A stretch of DNA of 64,000 nucleotides from Acinetobacter sp. N54.MGS-139 (lineage in GTDB: Bacteria; Pseudomonadota; Gammaproteobacteria; Burkholderiales; Burkholderiaceae_F): positions 1 to 64,000 of the forward strand of contig LARN01000001.1 of NCBI GenBank assembly GCA_000980495.1, written 5' to 3'. Shown here piece by piece: positions 36,504 through 46,802 of this stretch (its first letter is position 1; every line of letters begins with the position of its first letter). The position numbers and the translations under genes are program-made. The notes under the pieces are model-generated. The model saw only the letters and a list, made by a program, of their open reading frames with translations, did no database searches and was not told where the DNA came from.

Positions 36504-37152
36504 GTCAAATGCCGTCACCGATGACGAATTTGTCGAGACGGATGAGTTATTAGCTTCTATTCCGGTGGAAGCAGAGGCAATGGATTTAGCCGAAGCCGAC
36601 GGTTTTATGACGGCGGTGCAGCTGCTTCCGAAAACTCCGGAGACCAAAGACTGGCTTCCCCATATTTTGTCAACGGTCGGAGCAAAGGATGCCGGAACGG
36701 GAAATGCGGCGAGCGATAAGCGACTCAGAGCGCTGCTCCTCAAACGCTTCCATCAAATCGGAGATCAGCTGGCGCAGGCCGTACCGCTGGATCCTGTTTA
36801 CTTTGAAGCAGAAGACGAGAAGGGCCGTCCTTTGATCGGTAAAGCAGCAATTGAAGCCCTTGAACCTTTCGCATTGGGTTTTCTGGAAGCCGCGCAAACC
36901 TGGCCCGGTATTCTGGATACTAATTCACGCGCTGTTGCTCGCTCTCTGCACGGCGTTCTGCGTCATCTTCCCGAAGAAGCATTAGGAGACTTTGCTCAGG
37001 TCAAGACCATCCTTGATAAAGATGCTCCTTTAGAAGACCTTCCTTCTGCCTTGTCGGATATGGTCAGCTGCCTGGCTGAAATTGCTCACGAGACCAAAGG
37101 ATACGACTTGCCTGAACTAAACGAACCGGAAGACGGCGAAGAAAAGGCTTAA
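36493..37152 (+). CDS. YecA/YgfB (UPF0149) family protein
   Basis: A 219-residue all-helical protein. The segment AMDLAEADGFMTAVQLLP near residues 30-50 is the family signature, and ALEPFALGFLEAAQTWP near 118-135 is the second conserved helix pair. No C-terminal SEC-C zinc motif is seen, unlike YecA. The C-terminus is acidic. Function is unknown. It begins 11 bases inside the end of ptsI, so it is translationally tied to the PTS operon. Its stop overlaps the stop of the convergent ampG by 4 bases. Confidence 0.83.
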   Translation: MSDKSNAVTDDEFVETDELLASIPVEAEAMDLAEADGFMTAVQLLPKTPETKDWLPHILSTVGAKDAGTGNAASDKRLRALLLKRFHQIGDQLAQAVPLDPVYFEAEDEKGRPLIGKAAIEALEPFALGFLEAAQTWPGILDTNSRAVARSLHGVLRHLPEEALGDFAQVKTILDKDAPLEDLPSALSDMVSCLAEIAHETKGYDLPELNEPEDGEEKA

Positions 37153-38552
37153 TTTTTATCCGAACCCTGTTGCGGCGAAAGATAACCGATGATCGGGATT
37201 AAAACGAGAACCGGGATGCCGAGTGCGGCGGTCAGGATAAAAAAGTTTGAGTACCCGACACTCTCGACCAGTACTCCGGAGAAGCCCGCAAGAAATTTCG
37301 GCAGGATCAGCATGATGGAGGAGAAAACCGCATACTGTGTCGCAGAGTATTGTACGTTCGTGAGTCCCGACAGGTAGGCAATAAAGGCAGCGCTTGCAAG
37401 GCCTCCCGAAAGGTTGTCTGCGCTGACAGTAAATACTAGGAAAGGCAGACTGTGGCCGATGCCTGCCAGTGCTGAGAAGAGCAGGTTAGTGCCGGCGGAG
37501 AGAAGCGCTCCGACAAAGAGCGTCTTCAGAATGCCGATTCTTAACACCACAATACCGCCGATGAATGTTCCGACCAAGGTCATCACGACGCCGAAGATTT
37601 TAGAAACGGCGGCGACTTCTTCCTTGGTAAAGCCCATATCCCGATAGAAAGGGTTGCTCATGACGCCCATGACGACGTCACTGATCCGGTACGTCGCGAT
37701 CAGGAGCAGGATAGCGAGGGCGTGCCAGCGATATCGATAAAAGAAGTCCGCAATCGGCCGAACGCAGACAAAACCGAACCAGCCGACTACCTTAGCGATA
37801 GGACGAGGAAGTGAAGGGTGACGAAGGATAAACGCGTGGACGTGATGGCGCATTTCCTCCAGCTGACGCAGTTTGGATTCCTCGTCGGAAGCGTTCGGTG
37901 CCGGTGAAAGCAAAGTAGTTGCTAAACCAACGCTAATAGAAGCGGCCATTATGAGATAGGCCCAAGTCCACCCGGTCTGATCATAGATGCCGGACGGGGT
38001 CGACTGGAAAAAAGCAGCCAGAGCAAATGCGCCGGCGCCGGCCCAAATCATTGCAAGCCGATATCCGGTTTGATAAGTTGCCGCTAACGCGCCCTGAAGA
38101 TCAGCAGAAGCGCTTTCGATGCGGTAAGCGTCCAAGGATATGTCCTGGGTTGCAGAGCAAAATGCCGTGAGCAGTGCAAAGGCCACGATCTGAGGCATGT
38201 GCGTCTGCGGATTAGAGAAGGCCATGCCGGCGAGCGAGATGATCAGCATCACCTGAGAGAGGGCAAGCCAAGCCCGCCGCTGGCCCAAATGCTCGGATAA
38301 CCAGGGCAGTTTGACATTGTCGACGAGAGGAGCCCACAGCCATTTACAGCCGTAAACCAGCCCGACCCAAGAAAGAAATCCGATCGTCTTGAGATCAATG
38401 CCTGCCTCGCGTAGCCAAAAGCCGAGCGTGCCCAATACCAGCAGCAAAGGCAGGCCTGCAGAGAATCCCAGAAAGAACATTCTGAGACAAACGGGCTTGA
38501 GGTAGATCTTGAAGTCCGAGAACCGACTCTGCAGCTTTGAAGAACGAATCAT
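37149..38552 (-). CDS. ampG: AmpG-like muropeptide permease (MFS)
   Basis: A 467-residue major-facilitator protein with about 12-14 membrane helices. The N-terminal part (FLGFSAGLPLLLVLGTLGFW, then GFLSWVGLVYGCKWLWAPLVD) and ATQDISLDAYRIE are AmpG hallmarks. AmpG imports anhydromuropeptides from the periplasm for wall recycling and, in many bacteria, for beta-lactamase signalling. I use the ATG at 38552, which overlaps the rsuA stop as ATGA; a longer frame to 38588 is open. It ends the xthA-rsuA-ampG operon. Confidence 0.9.
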   Translation of the reverse strand: MIRSSKLQSRFSDFKIYLKPVCLRMFFLGFSAGLPLLLVLGTLGFWLREAGIDLKTIGFLSWVGLVYGCKWLWAPLVDNVKLPWLSEHLGQRRAWLALSQVMLIISLAGMAFSNPQTHMPQIVAFALLTAFCSATQDISLDAYRIESASADLQGALAATYQTGYRLAMIWAGAGAFALAAFFQSTPSGIYDQTGWTWAYLIMAASISVGLATTLLSPAPNASDEESKLRQLEEMRHHVHAFILRHPSLPRPIAKVVGWFGFVCVRPIADFFYRYRWHALAILLLIATYRISDVVMGVMSNPFYRDMGFTKEEVAAVSKIFGVVMTLVGTFIGGIVVLRIGILKTLFVGALLSAGTNLLFSALAGIGHSLPFLVFTVSADNLSGGLASAAFIAYLSGLTNVQYSATQYAVFSSIMLILPKFLAGFSGVLVESVGYSNFFILTAALGIPVLVLIPIIGYLSPQQGSDKN

Positions 38553-39244
38553 CCGGTAATTTCCTTGACGGATTTGACCCAGGTCCATTCTCCCGGTTTT
38601 AAGTCTTCCGGCAGCGAGAGGTTTCCGAAACGGATTCGTTCCAGCACGACGACTCGATTAGATACGGCAGCCATCATGCGTTTGACCTGATGATACTTGC
38701 CTTGCGTAATGCCGAGATCAATGACGAGTTCGGAGACTTTTTCGCAGCTGACGGCTTTGACGATATCCGGCGAATCTGCAAGCTGTACTCCCTTAAGGAG
38801 ATGAGCGATTTGCTTTTCGGTGATCGGATGCTTAAGTGCAACCCGATAGATTTTGGTGACATGTTTCTTAGGGTGCGTGAGCCGATGAATCAGCTTTCCG
38901 TCATCCGTTAATAAAAGCAGTCCTGTGGTGTCTTCATCGAGACGGCCCACCGGCTGGACTTTTCTGACACGCAGGGGCGGAGGCAGCAGAGAGAGCACAC
39001 TCGGATGATGAATTGGCTTCAAAGAGCATTCATAGTGCTCGGGTTTGTTCAGCAGAATGATGGCTTTTTCAAAAAAAGGCCATTCAACCCCGTCAACCTC
39101 GAAGGTCAGATTTTCCGTTGGGATATCCTCATCGGGATCAGTCACTGCAGTGCCGTTGACATGGAATCGTCCTTGAAGAATAAGTCCCGTGCATTCATGG
39201 CGGGTTCCAAACCCCTGAGAGAAAAGTATTTGTTCAGCAATCAT
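38549..39244 (-). CDS. rsuA: 16S rRNA pseudouridine-516 synthase (RsuA/RluF family)
   Basis: A 231-residue pseudouridine synthase. The N-terminus is a small S4-like domain, although it is diverged. The catalytic motif is GRLDEDTTGLLLLT near residues 100-113, with the essential Asp. KIYRVAL and GKYHQVKRMMAAV are the other conserved blocks. The length and motifs fit RsuA best, but RluF- or RluE-like specificity cannot be excluded. ATGA overlaps join it to xthA upstream and to ampG downstream. Confidence 0.88.
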   Translation of the reverse strand: MIAEQILFSQGFGTRHECTGLILQGRFHVNGTAVTDPDEDIPTENLTFEVDGVEWPFFEKAIILLNKPEHYECSLKPIHHPSVLSLLPPPLRVRKVQPVGRLDEDTTGLLLLTDDGKLIHRLTHPKKHVTKIYRVALKHPITEKQIAHLLKGVQLADSPDIVKAVSCEKVSELVIDLGITQGKYHQVKRMMAAVSNRVVVLERIRFGNLSLPEDLKPGEWTWVKSVKEITG

Positions 39245-40017
39245 TTCAAGTCAAAATCATAGACGACGGTGAGCGGGGCGTGGTCAGAGAAACGCTCATC
39301 CCGATAAATATCGGTTTCTTTTGCGGTGGAAGCAATTGCCGGGGTTGAGAACTGGTAGTCGATTCTCCATCCGACATTATTGATTCGAGCGCGTCCTCGG
39401 TTGCTCCACCAGGTAAAGCGATCGGGACGCGGATCGAGGCGTCGAAAGACATCCTGCCAGCCTTCTTTGAGCCGATCGGTAATCCACTGACGCTCTTCGG
39501 GAAGGAAGCCGGAATTTTTCAGGTTGCCTTTCCAATTTTTAATATCAATTTCTTTATGAGCAATGTTGAAGTCACCGCATAAGACAACATCACGACCGTC
39601 ACGAATCAGCTCATCTAAACGGCCTTTAATGACGTCAAGGAAGCGGAATTTTGCCTGCTGACGTTCTTCAGAGGAGCTTCCCGAAGGGAAATAAATAGAG
39701 ACGACGATTAGATTATTAAAGCGGACTTCAACGTATCGTCCTTCCCGGTCAAATTCTTCGTTGCCGAATCCGATAATGACTTCATCCGGTTTTTTCCGAG
39801 AAAGAACTGCGCAGCCTGAGTAGCCTTTCTTTTCGGCGCAGTGAACGTAACGATAAAAAGTTCCGTCCAAATTAATTCCATCCGGCACTTCGCTCGGCTG
39901 GGCCTTTAATTCCTGGATACAGACGATGTCGGCATCCTGTTTTGCCAGCCAGAGGTGAAAGCCTTTATTAACGGCACTGCGGATGCCGTTGGTGTTGATG
40001 GTGATGATCTTAAGCAC
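39241..40017 (-). CDS. xthA: Exodeoxyribonuclease III
   Basis: A 258-residue AP endonuclease/3'-5' exonuclease for base-excision repair. Motifs in order: TINTNGIRSA, CIQELKAQ with the metal-binding Glu, YSGCAVLSRK, LCGDFNIAHKEID, and SDHAPLTV with the catalytic Asp-His at the C-terminus. The start is GTG at 40017. It is the first gene of the xthA-rsuA-ampG run, with 163 bases separating it from the divergent pyrE. Confidence 0.95.
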   Translation of the reverse strand: MLKIITINTNGIRSAVNKGFHLWLAKQDADIVCIQELKAQPSEVPDGINLDGTFYRYVHCAEKKGYSGCAVLSRKKPDEVIIGFGNEEFDREGRYVEVRFNNLIVVSIYFPSGSSSEERQQAKFRFLDVIKGRLDELIRDGRDVVLCGDFNIAHKEIDIKNWKGNLKNSGFLPEERQWITDRLKEGWQDVFRRLDPRPDRFTWWSNRGRARINNVGWRIDYQFSTPAIASTAKETDIYRDERFSDHAPLTVVYDFDLK

Positions 40018-40113
40018 TTGCTGACCCGATATTGAGAATACCTAATCTTACCGCGGTCAGGACAAATGTCAGACTGAGAGGCGCGTTCGCAGAGGAAAAG
40101 AATTTTGAATCGA

Positions 40114-40143
40114 TTGTTTTTGCACAGTATGCCTCGCTAGAAT
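40114..40143 (+). promoter_or_regulatory. Candidate sigma-70 promoter of pyrE
   Basis: TTGTTT (40114-40119) and TAGAAT (40138-40143) are spaced by 18 bases and lie 37 bases before the pyrE ATG. An alternative reading of the same stretch gives TTGCAC-17-TATCGG. No leader attenuator is evident. Confidence 0.4.
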
Positions 40144-40180
40144 ATCGGCCACTTAGGTCTTAACTTCCGGTGACTTCATT

Positions 40181-40855
40181 ATGTCCAGCATTCAGCATAA
40201 ATTTATAGAGTTTTGTATTGAATCCAACGTATTAAGGTTCGGTGAATTTAAAACTAAGGCGGGCCGCCTGTCTCCTTATTTCTTCAATGCGGGCTTATTT
40301 AATACCGGTGCCATGCTCTCAAAGCTTGCAGACTTTTACGCTCGCACTTTGATCAAGGCGATGGAGGATGGGCGTATCGAATGCGATATGATCTTCGGCC
40401 CGGCATATAAAGGCATTACTTTGGCGGCCGCCGTTGCCATGAGAATGGCCGAACTCGGCTACGACCTGCCTTTTGCTTACAACCGCAAAGAAGTCAAGGA
40501 TCACGGCGAGGGCGGAAATACTGTCGGAGCTCCGATCAAAGGTCATGTCGTGATCATCGATGACGTGATCTCCGCCGGGACGTCGGTCGGAGAATCCGTC
40601 AAAATCATTGAAGCCTGCGGGGCTCATCCTTCCGGCGTTCTTTTGGCTTTAGACCGCATGGAATGCGCCGGGACAGCAGAAAAAGTAGCAGACCGCTCTG
40701 CAGTAGAAGATGTCAAGGAACGCTACGGGATGCCGGTCGTAGCGATCGCCGACCTCTCCGACTTAATGTCCTTCCTTAAAGAAACGAAGGATCCCGACCT
40801 GTCTGCCTACCAAGAGGCGATTTTCGAATATCGCCGCAAATACGGCACTAAATAA
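40181..40855 (+). CDS. pyrE: Orotate phosphoribosyltransferase
   Basis: A 224-residue enzyme joining orotate to PRPP to give OMP in pyrimidine synthesis. The N-terminal FKTKAGRLSPYFFNAG binds orotate. FGPAYKGITLAAA and YNRKEVKDHGEGG form the mobile loop, and VVIIDDVISAGTSV is the PRPP-binding motif (near 126-139). It is transcribed alone from a candidate promoter, with a strong terminator after it. PRPP comes from Prs, also in this window. Confidence 0.97.
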   Translation: MSSIQHKFIEFCIESNVLRFGEFKTKAGRLSPYFFNAGLFNTGAMLSKLADFYARTLIKAMEDGRIECDMIFGPAYKGITLAAAVAMRMAELGYDLPFAYNRKEVKDHGEGGNTVGAPIKGHVVIIDDVISAGTSVGESVKIIEACGAHPSGVLLALDRMECAGTAEKVADRSAVEDVKERYGMPVVAIADLSDLMSFLKETKDPDLSAYQEAIFEYRRKYGTK

Positions 40856-40860
40856 CAAAA

Positions 40861-40887
40861 AAACAGGGCGGCGCCGCCGTCCTGTTT
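40861..40887. terminator. Bidirectional terminator between pyrE and gatB
   Basis: The outer stem AAACAGG/CCTGTTT encloses a GC-rich core (GCGGCGCCGCCGT). Both outer sides are A/T-rich, and on the minus strand a run of T follows, so it can serve both convergent genes. Confidence 0.85.
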
Positions 40888-40902
40888 GTCAAGGGAAAAA
40901 GG

Positions 40903-42351
40903 TTACTGAGCCAATTTCGCTCTCAGGATTTCATTGACCTGGGCGGGATTGGCTTTCCCTTTGGTGAGTCTCATTGTTTGACCGACCAAAGCATTAAAGG
41001 CTTTTTCCTTGCCGGATTTGAATTCGGCAACCATCTTCGGATTAGCAGCCAGAACCGCATCAATAGCGGCCTCAATGGCGCCGGTGTCAGAGATCTGCTT
41101 CAAGCCGAGCGTTTCGATAAGGGCGTCGACATTGTCGCCTTTCTTTTCCCAAATCGCCGAGAAGACCGTACGAGCGCCCTTCTGGTTGAGAGTGCCGTCA
41201 CTCATTCGGTTGAGGATTTGGCCGACTTGTTCGGCAGATACCGGGCTTTCTTCAATGGTGAGCTCGGCCGCGTTCAGCTTGGCCAAGACTTCACCGCGAA
41301 TCCAGTTGGCAACGGACTTCTTATCCTTCACATTCGCAGCAGCCGTTTCGAAATAAACGGTGAGCGGGCGATGTGACGTAAGCTGGATCGCATCGGCTTC
41401 GTTGATACCGTATTCCTGGATCAAACGGTTCAGAGCGGCGCCGGGAAGTTCCGGCATTGTGGCTCTAACTTCGTCAATCCATTCGTCCGAGATTTCCAGC
41501 GGCTGCAGATCGGGATCCGGGAAATAGCGATAATCCATGGAATCTTCCTTGGTTCTCATTTCTCGGGTCTCGTCGTTGTCCGGGTCGTAGAGACGAGTGG
41601 CTTGAACGACCTTTCCGCCTTCGGAGATCAGCTCGATCTGACGGCGAACTTCGTAGTCAATCGCGGCCTGCAGGAATTTAAAACTGTTGAGGTTTTTAAT
41701 TTCGCAGCGTGTACCGAATTCTTTCTGTCCTTTGGGACGTACGGACACATTGGCGTCGCATCTGAAGTTGCCTTTTTGCATGTCGCCGTCGCTGACGCCG
41801 ATCCAAGTCACCAATTCATGCAAAGCGCGGGCGTAGGCTACGGCTTCAGCCGAGCTGCGCATTTCCGGTTCACTCACAATTTCGAGAAGCGGGGTGCCGG
41901 CACGGTTCAAGTCGATACCTGTCTTTCCGTGGACAATGCCATGGACGCTCTTACCCGCGTCTTCTTCAAGATGTGCGCGTGTCAGGTGAACGGTTTTTGC
42001 GTATGTTGTTCCGTCGGGATTTTCTACCTGAATCGTCAATTCGCCGCCGATGACGACAGGATGCTCGAACTGGCTGATCTGATAGGCCTTCGGCAGGTCA
42101 GGATAGAAATAGTGTTTGCGGTCAAAAACCGAACGGTTGGCGACTTTGGCATTGATGGCCAAGCCGAAGCGGATCGCTTTTTCGACGGCTTCACGGTTGA
42201 GCACCGGAAGGCAGCCCGGGAGAGCAAGGTCGATCGGGCAAGCATGAGTGTTCGGCTCTGCGCCGAAGGCGGCAGACGCTCCGGAAAAGATTTTAGATTT
42301 AGTGGACAGCTGGACGTGTGTTTCCAGTCCGATAACAACTTCCCATTCCAT
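40903..42351 (-). CDS. gatB: Asp/Glu-tRNA(Asn/Gln) amidotransferase subunit B
   Basis: A 482-residue GatB. It activates the misacylated tRNA and passes ammonia from GatA onto the bound Asp or Glu. The N-terminal catalytic cradle starts with [13 protein letters not shown] and has [11 protein letters not shown] and [13 protein letters not shown]; the helical and YqeY tail domain (about 330-480) grips the tRNA elbow. It lies 14 bases after gatA. With GatC and GatA it forms the complete complex, making Gln-tRNA and/or Asn-tRNA indirectly. Confidence 0.98.
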   Translation of the reverse strand: MEWEVVIGLETHVQLSTKSKIFSGASAAFGAEPNTHACPIDLALPGCLPVLNREAVEKAIRFGLAINAKVANRSVFDRKHYFYPDLPKAYQISQFEHPVVIGGELTIQVENPDGTTYAKTVHLTRAHLEEDAGKSVHGIVHGKTGIDLNRAGTPLLEIVSEPEMRSSAEAVAYARALHELVTWIGVSDGDMQKGNFRCDANVSVRPKGQKEFGTRCEIKNLNSFKFLQAAIDYEVRRQIELISEGGKVVQATRLYDPDNDETREMRTKEDSMDYRYFPDPDLQPLEISDEWIDEVRATMPELPGAALNRLIQEYGINEADAIQLTSHRPLTVYFETAAANVKDKKSVANWIRGEVLAKLNAAELTIEESPVSAEQVGQILNRMSDGTLNQKGARTVFSAIWEKKGDNVDALIETLGLKQISDTGAIEAAIDAVLAANPKMVAEFKSGKEKAFNALVGQTMRLTKGKANPAQVNEILRAKLAQ

Positions 42352-42365
42352 TTTGTAATCCTTTC

Positions 42366-43823
42366 TTAATATCCGGCAGGGACAGCCTTATGCCAATCGG
42401 TAACGTTCTGATAGGCGTGCGCAGTGCGGAGCAGACGAGCTTCTTTGCATTTCGGAGCAATCAGCTGGAGACCGAACGGGAGGTTATCCGGGCTCATGCC
42501 GCAGGGAACGCTCATGCTCGGAAGACCGGCCAGCGAACCGGGGACGGTGTAAAGGTCGCTCAGGTAAAGAGATAGCGGATCGCTCTTGTCGTCGAAGCGG
42601 AAGGCAGCATCGGTGGATACCGGTGCAGCGATCACGTCGCAGTTTTCTGCGAAGAGATGATCGAATTCTTCGGCGATCAAACGGCGAACCTGCTGAGCCT
42701 TAATGTAATAAGCGTCGTAGTAGCCGTGAGAAAGAACATAAGTACCGATGAGAATTCGGCGCTTAGGTTCGGGACCGAAACCTTCGTCGCGGCTCTTCTT
42801 GATCATGTCGAGCAGGTCAGTGTAGTTTTGGGCACGGTGACCGTAGCGAACGCCGTCGAAGCGTCCGAGGTTGGAGCTCGCTTCTGCCGGAGCAATGATG
42901 TAATAGACCGGGACGCCTAAGTCGGCTTTTTCCAGCTTGATGTCGACGAGAACGGCACCTAGGTCTTCATAGACTTTCAATGCAGCGTAAATAGAGTCTC
43001 TCAGTGCAGGAGCGGCCTTATCGATCCAGGCACGCGGGACTCCGATGCGCAGACCTTTGACACCGTCGTTCAGGCCGATCGTCAGGTCTTCGGGCGGCAG
43101 TTCAATACTGGTGGAGTCGCGTTTGTCAAAACCGATCATCTGAGAAAGAACCAGGGCACAGTCTTCCGCAGTTTGTGCGATGACGCCGGCGGTATCCAAG
43201 CTGGAGGCAAACGCAATCATGCCCCAGCGGCTGGGACGGCCGTATGTGGGTTTAATACCGGTGACGCCGCAGAAGGCTGCCGGCTGACGGATCGAGCCGC
43301 CGGTATCGGTTGCGGTTGCAGCAGGAGTCAGGCGCGCGGCAACGCAGGAAGCTGAGCCGCCGGAGGAGCCGCCCGGAACGACATGTTCATTCCAGGGGTT
43401 GAATGTTTTTCCGTAGGCGCTGTTGGCCGTGGTCGAACCCATCGCAAATTCGTCGCAGTTCGTCTTGCCTAAACAGACGAGTCCGGCTTCCTGAATACGT
43501 TCTACGACAGTGGCGTCAAAGGGGCTCATGTAGTTTTCGAGCATTTTGCTCGCGGCGGTGCTCGCCCAATTGCGCGTGACAAAGATATCTTTGTGTGCAA
43601 TGGGAACGCCGGTTAAAGGAGAAGCCGTGCCTTCGGCGATTTTACGGTCGGCGGCTTCGGCTTCCTTGAGTGTGACTTCCGGACGGACATCCAGGAATGC
43701 ATTTAATGATTTTTTGTCCTCGATTTTGTCGAGATAAGCTTGAGCGATTTCTTTTGCAGAGACTTCTTTTTTAGAAAGAAGAGCGCTCAACTCCGCCACG
43801 GAGGCATGTGTAAGTTCTTTCAT
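42366..43823 (-). CDS. gatA: Asp/Glu-tRNA(Asn/Gln) amidotransferase subunit A
   Basis: A 485-residue amidase subunit that frees ammonia from glutamine. The Ser-cisSer-Lys triad is visible: Lys in [10 protein letters not shown], and the two Ser in [13 protein letters not shown] and [16 protein letters not shown] chose the ATG at 43823; a TTG three codons upstream is open but overlaps the gatC stop. gatC, gatA and gatB form a tight operon on the minus strand, divergent from mreB. Confidence 0.97.
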   Translation of the reverse strand: MKELTHASVAELSALLSKKEVSAKEIAQAYLDKIEDKKSLNAFLDVRPEVTLKEAEAADRKIAEGTASPLTGVPIAHKDIFVTRNWASTAASKMLENYMSPFDATVVERIQEAGLVCLGKTNCDEFAMGSTTANSAYGKTFNPWNEHVVPGGSSGGSASCVAARLTPAATATDTGGSIRQPAAFCGVTGIKPTYGRPSRWGMIAFASSLDTAGVIAQTAEDCALVLSQMIGFDKRDSTSIELPPEDLTIGLNDGVKGLRIGVPRAWIDKAAPALRDSIYAALKVYEDLGAVLVDIKLEKADLGVPVYYIIAPAEASSNLGRFDGVRYGHRAQNYTDLLDMIKKSRDEGFGPEPKRRILIGTYVLSHGYYDAYYIKAQQVRRLIAEEFDHLFAENCDVIAAPVSTDAAFRFDDKSDPLSLYLSDLYTVPGSLAGLPSMSVPCGMSPDNLPFGLQLIAPKCKEARLLRTAHAYQNVTDWHKAVPAGY

Positions 43824-43824
43824 G

Positions 43825-45337
<1,513 letters not shown>

Positions 45338-45355
45338 TCTGACCGATCAAAAGGT

Positions 45356-46267
45356 ATGGTCGGGCCGTCAAAACACCTGAAATTTAATGCGCCCCGCGCT
45401 TCTTCGTTCACGAGCTTCGGTTTTTTTGTCGCGATCTCGGTGTTGATGATGGTTGTCGACCATCAGATGCAGGTGATGGAGCCTGTGCGCTCAGGTTTTG
45501 CCTGGGTCTCGGACTGGATCCATAACGGCGTTTCTTCTCCGGCGCGCGGTGTCGATTTCGCAGACAGCTACCTGCGTTCTAAGTCTTCCCTTATCGCACA
45601 AAACGAAGAGCTGAAAAAGCGTCTCGCAGAAAGCGAGATGCAGCGCTACCGTATGAGCACCTTAAGTGAGGAGAACCGTGTCCTCAAAGAGATGCTTCAG
45701 CAAAAAACGCTTTACACGGCTAAAACAGGAATGTTTGAAGTTCGCCGCGCACTTTCGGACGGTTTTACACAGCGCTATCAAATTGACGGCGGATCCAATG
45801 ACGGTCTTGAGGTCGGTATGCCGGTCGTAACAGAAGCCGGCCTGGCCGGTCAGCTTATTCACGTGGCTCCGAACTCCAGTCAGGTTCAGTTGATTCAGGA
45901 TAAAAATCAAGAAGTTCCGGTTCTCTTTACGACTTCGCATGTTCGCGGAATTGTCCGCGGCAGCGGAGACGGCTCGACGCTGCAGAGCCGTGATCTTCCT
46001 TTTTCCGACAAGATTAAGGTCGGAGAAAAAGTCGTTACTTCCGGCCTCGACGGAATCTACCCGAAGGGAATTCCGGTCGGCGTGGTGACCAAAGTTGAGC
46101 CGGGTGACTCCGGCAGCTACATTAATGTGACCGTAGCTTCTCCCAAATCCATTGGTACGAGTGAGTATGTTCTCGTCCTTTACGTAGACACGAAGGTAGA
46201 GTTGCCTGATTTAGATGAGGAAGAAGACGCCGGCGACGGCCAAGTCAGAAGGAAGCCTAGAAGATGA
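45356..46267 (+). CDS. mreC: Rod-shape-determining protein MreC
   Basis: A 303-residue bitopic protein. One membrane helix lies near residues 20-40, followed by a coiled coil (about 75-115) and two beta domains with DGLEVGMPVVTEAGLAGQL and a KVVTSGLDGIYPKGIPVG block. MreC links MreB to the PBP2-RodA synthase in the periplasm and activates it. The acidic C-terminus (LDEEEDAG) is unstructured. The ATGA overlap with mreD couples their translation. Confidence 0.95.
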   Translation: MVGPSKHLKFNAPRASSFTSFGFFVAISVLMMVVDHQMQVMEPVRSGFAWVSDWIHNGVSSPARGVDFADSYLRSKSSLIAQNEELKKRLAESEMQRYRMSTLSEENRVLKEMLQQKTLYTAKTGMFEVRRALSDGFTQRYQIDGGSNDGLEVGMPVVTEAGLAGQLIHVAPNSSQVQLIQDKNQEVPVLFTTSHVRGIVRGSGDGSTLQSRDLPFSDKIKVGEKVVTSGLDGIYPKGIPVGVVTKVEPGDSGSYINVTVASPKSIGTSEYVLVLYVDTKVELPDLDEEEDAGDGQVRRKPRR

Positions 46268-46794
46268 GCGAATTCTCCAAGGGCTTTAAGAGCCGTCGTC
46301 CCGACAAGTCTTTTTACGACCCCGCTTTTGCGTCAGGCTGGTGGGTATACGGCACTTTGATTCTGTCTTGGTGTCTTGATCTTCTTCCCTTATCGCGCCT
46401 GCCGTATTTCCCGAGCTTTCTGATTTTGACCTTGGTCTTCTGGACGATCCATCAGCCGCAGCGAATCTATTATTGGCTGGCATTTGCTTTCGGGCTGCTG
46501 ACAGACGCAGATACGGGAGCGGTGTTCGGACAGCACGCACTGACCTACTGCATGGTGGTTTTCTTTACGGAATTGATGAGTGTGCGCCTCAGCTGGTTAA
46601 GCAGCATTGCGCAGTCTATCTCCTTGATTCCTATTTTCTACATTCCTGCGATTCTTCTGACGATTGAAGCCTTCTGTTTCGGAAACGGTTTCGGACCATG
46701 GTCTATTTTTGCCCAAGGTTTGCTGAGTGTCGTGATTTGGCCGGCTTGGTGCTGGCTCCTCGCGCGCCGATGGGTTCCTAATTACAGGGCTTAA
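46264..46794 (+). CDS. mreD: Rod-shape-determining protein MreD
   Basis: A 176-residue inner-membrane protein with about five membrane helices, mostly recognised from length and position between mreC and mrdA. It includes YYWLAFAFGLLTDADTGAVFG, which matches the conserved G-x-x-x-D segment of MreD. MreD modulates MreC activation of PBP2. The N-terminus is charged and cytoplasmic. Confidence 0.92.
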   Translation: MSEFSKGFKSRRPDKSFYDPAFASGWWVYGTLILSWCLDLLPLSRLPYFPSFLILTLVFWTIHQPQRIYYWLAFAFGLLTDADTGAVFGQHALTYCMVVFFTELMSVRLSWLSSIAQSISLIPIFYIPAILLTIEAFCFGNGFGPWSIFAQGLLSVVIWPAWCWLLARRWVPNYRA

Positions 46795-46802
46795 TCCTCA
46801 TC

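Noticed and set aside
41602-42369. 255-codon open frame on the plus strand
   Set aside because: Shadow of gatB in reverse; the forward protein is unmistakable.
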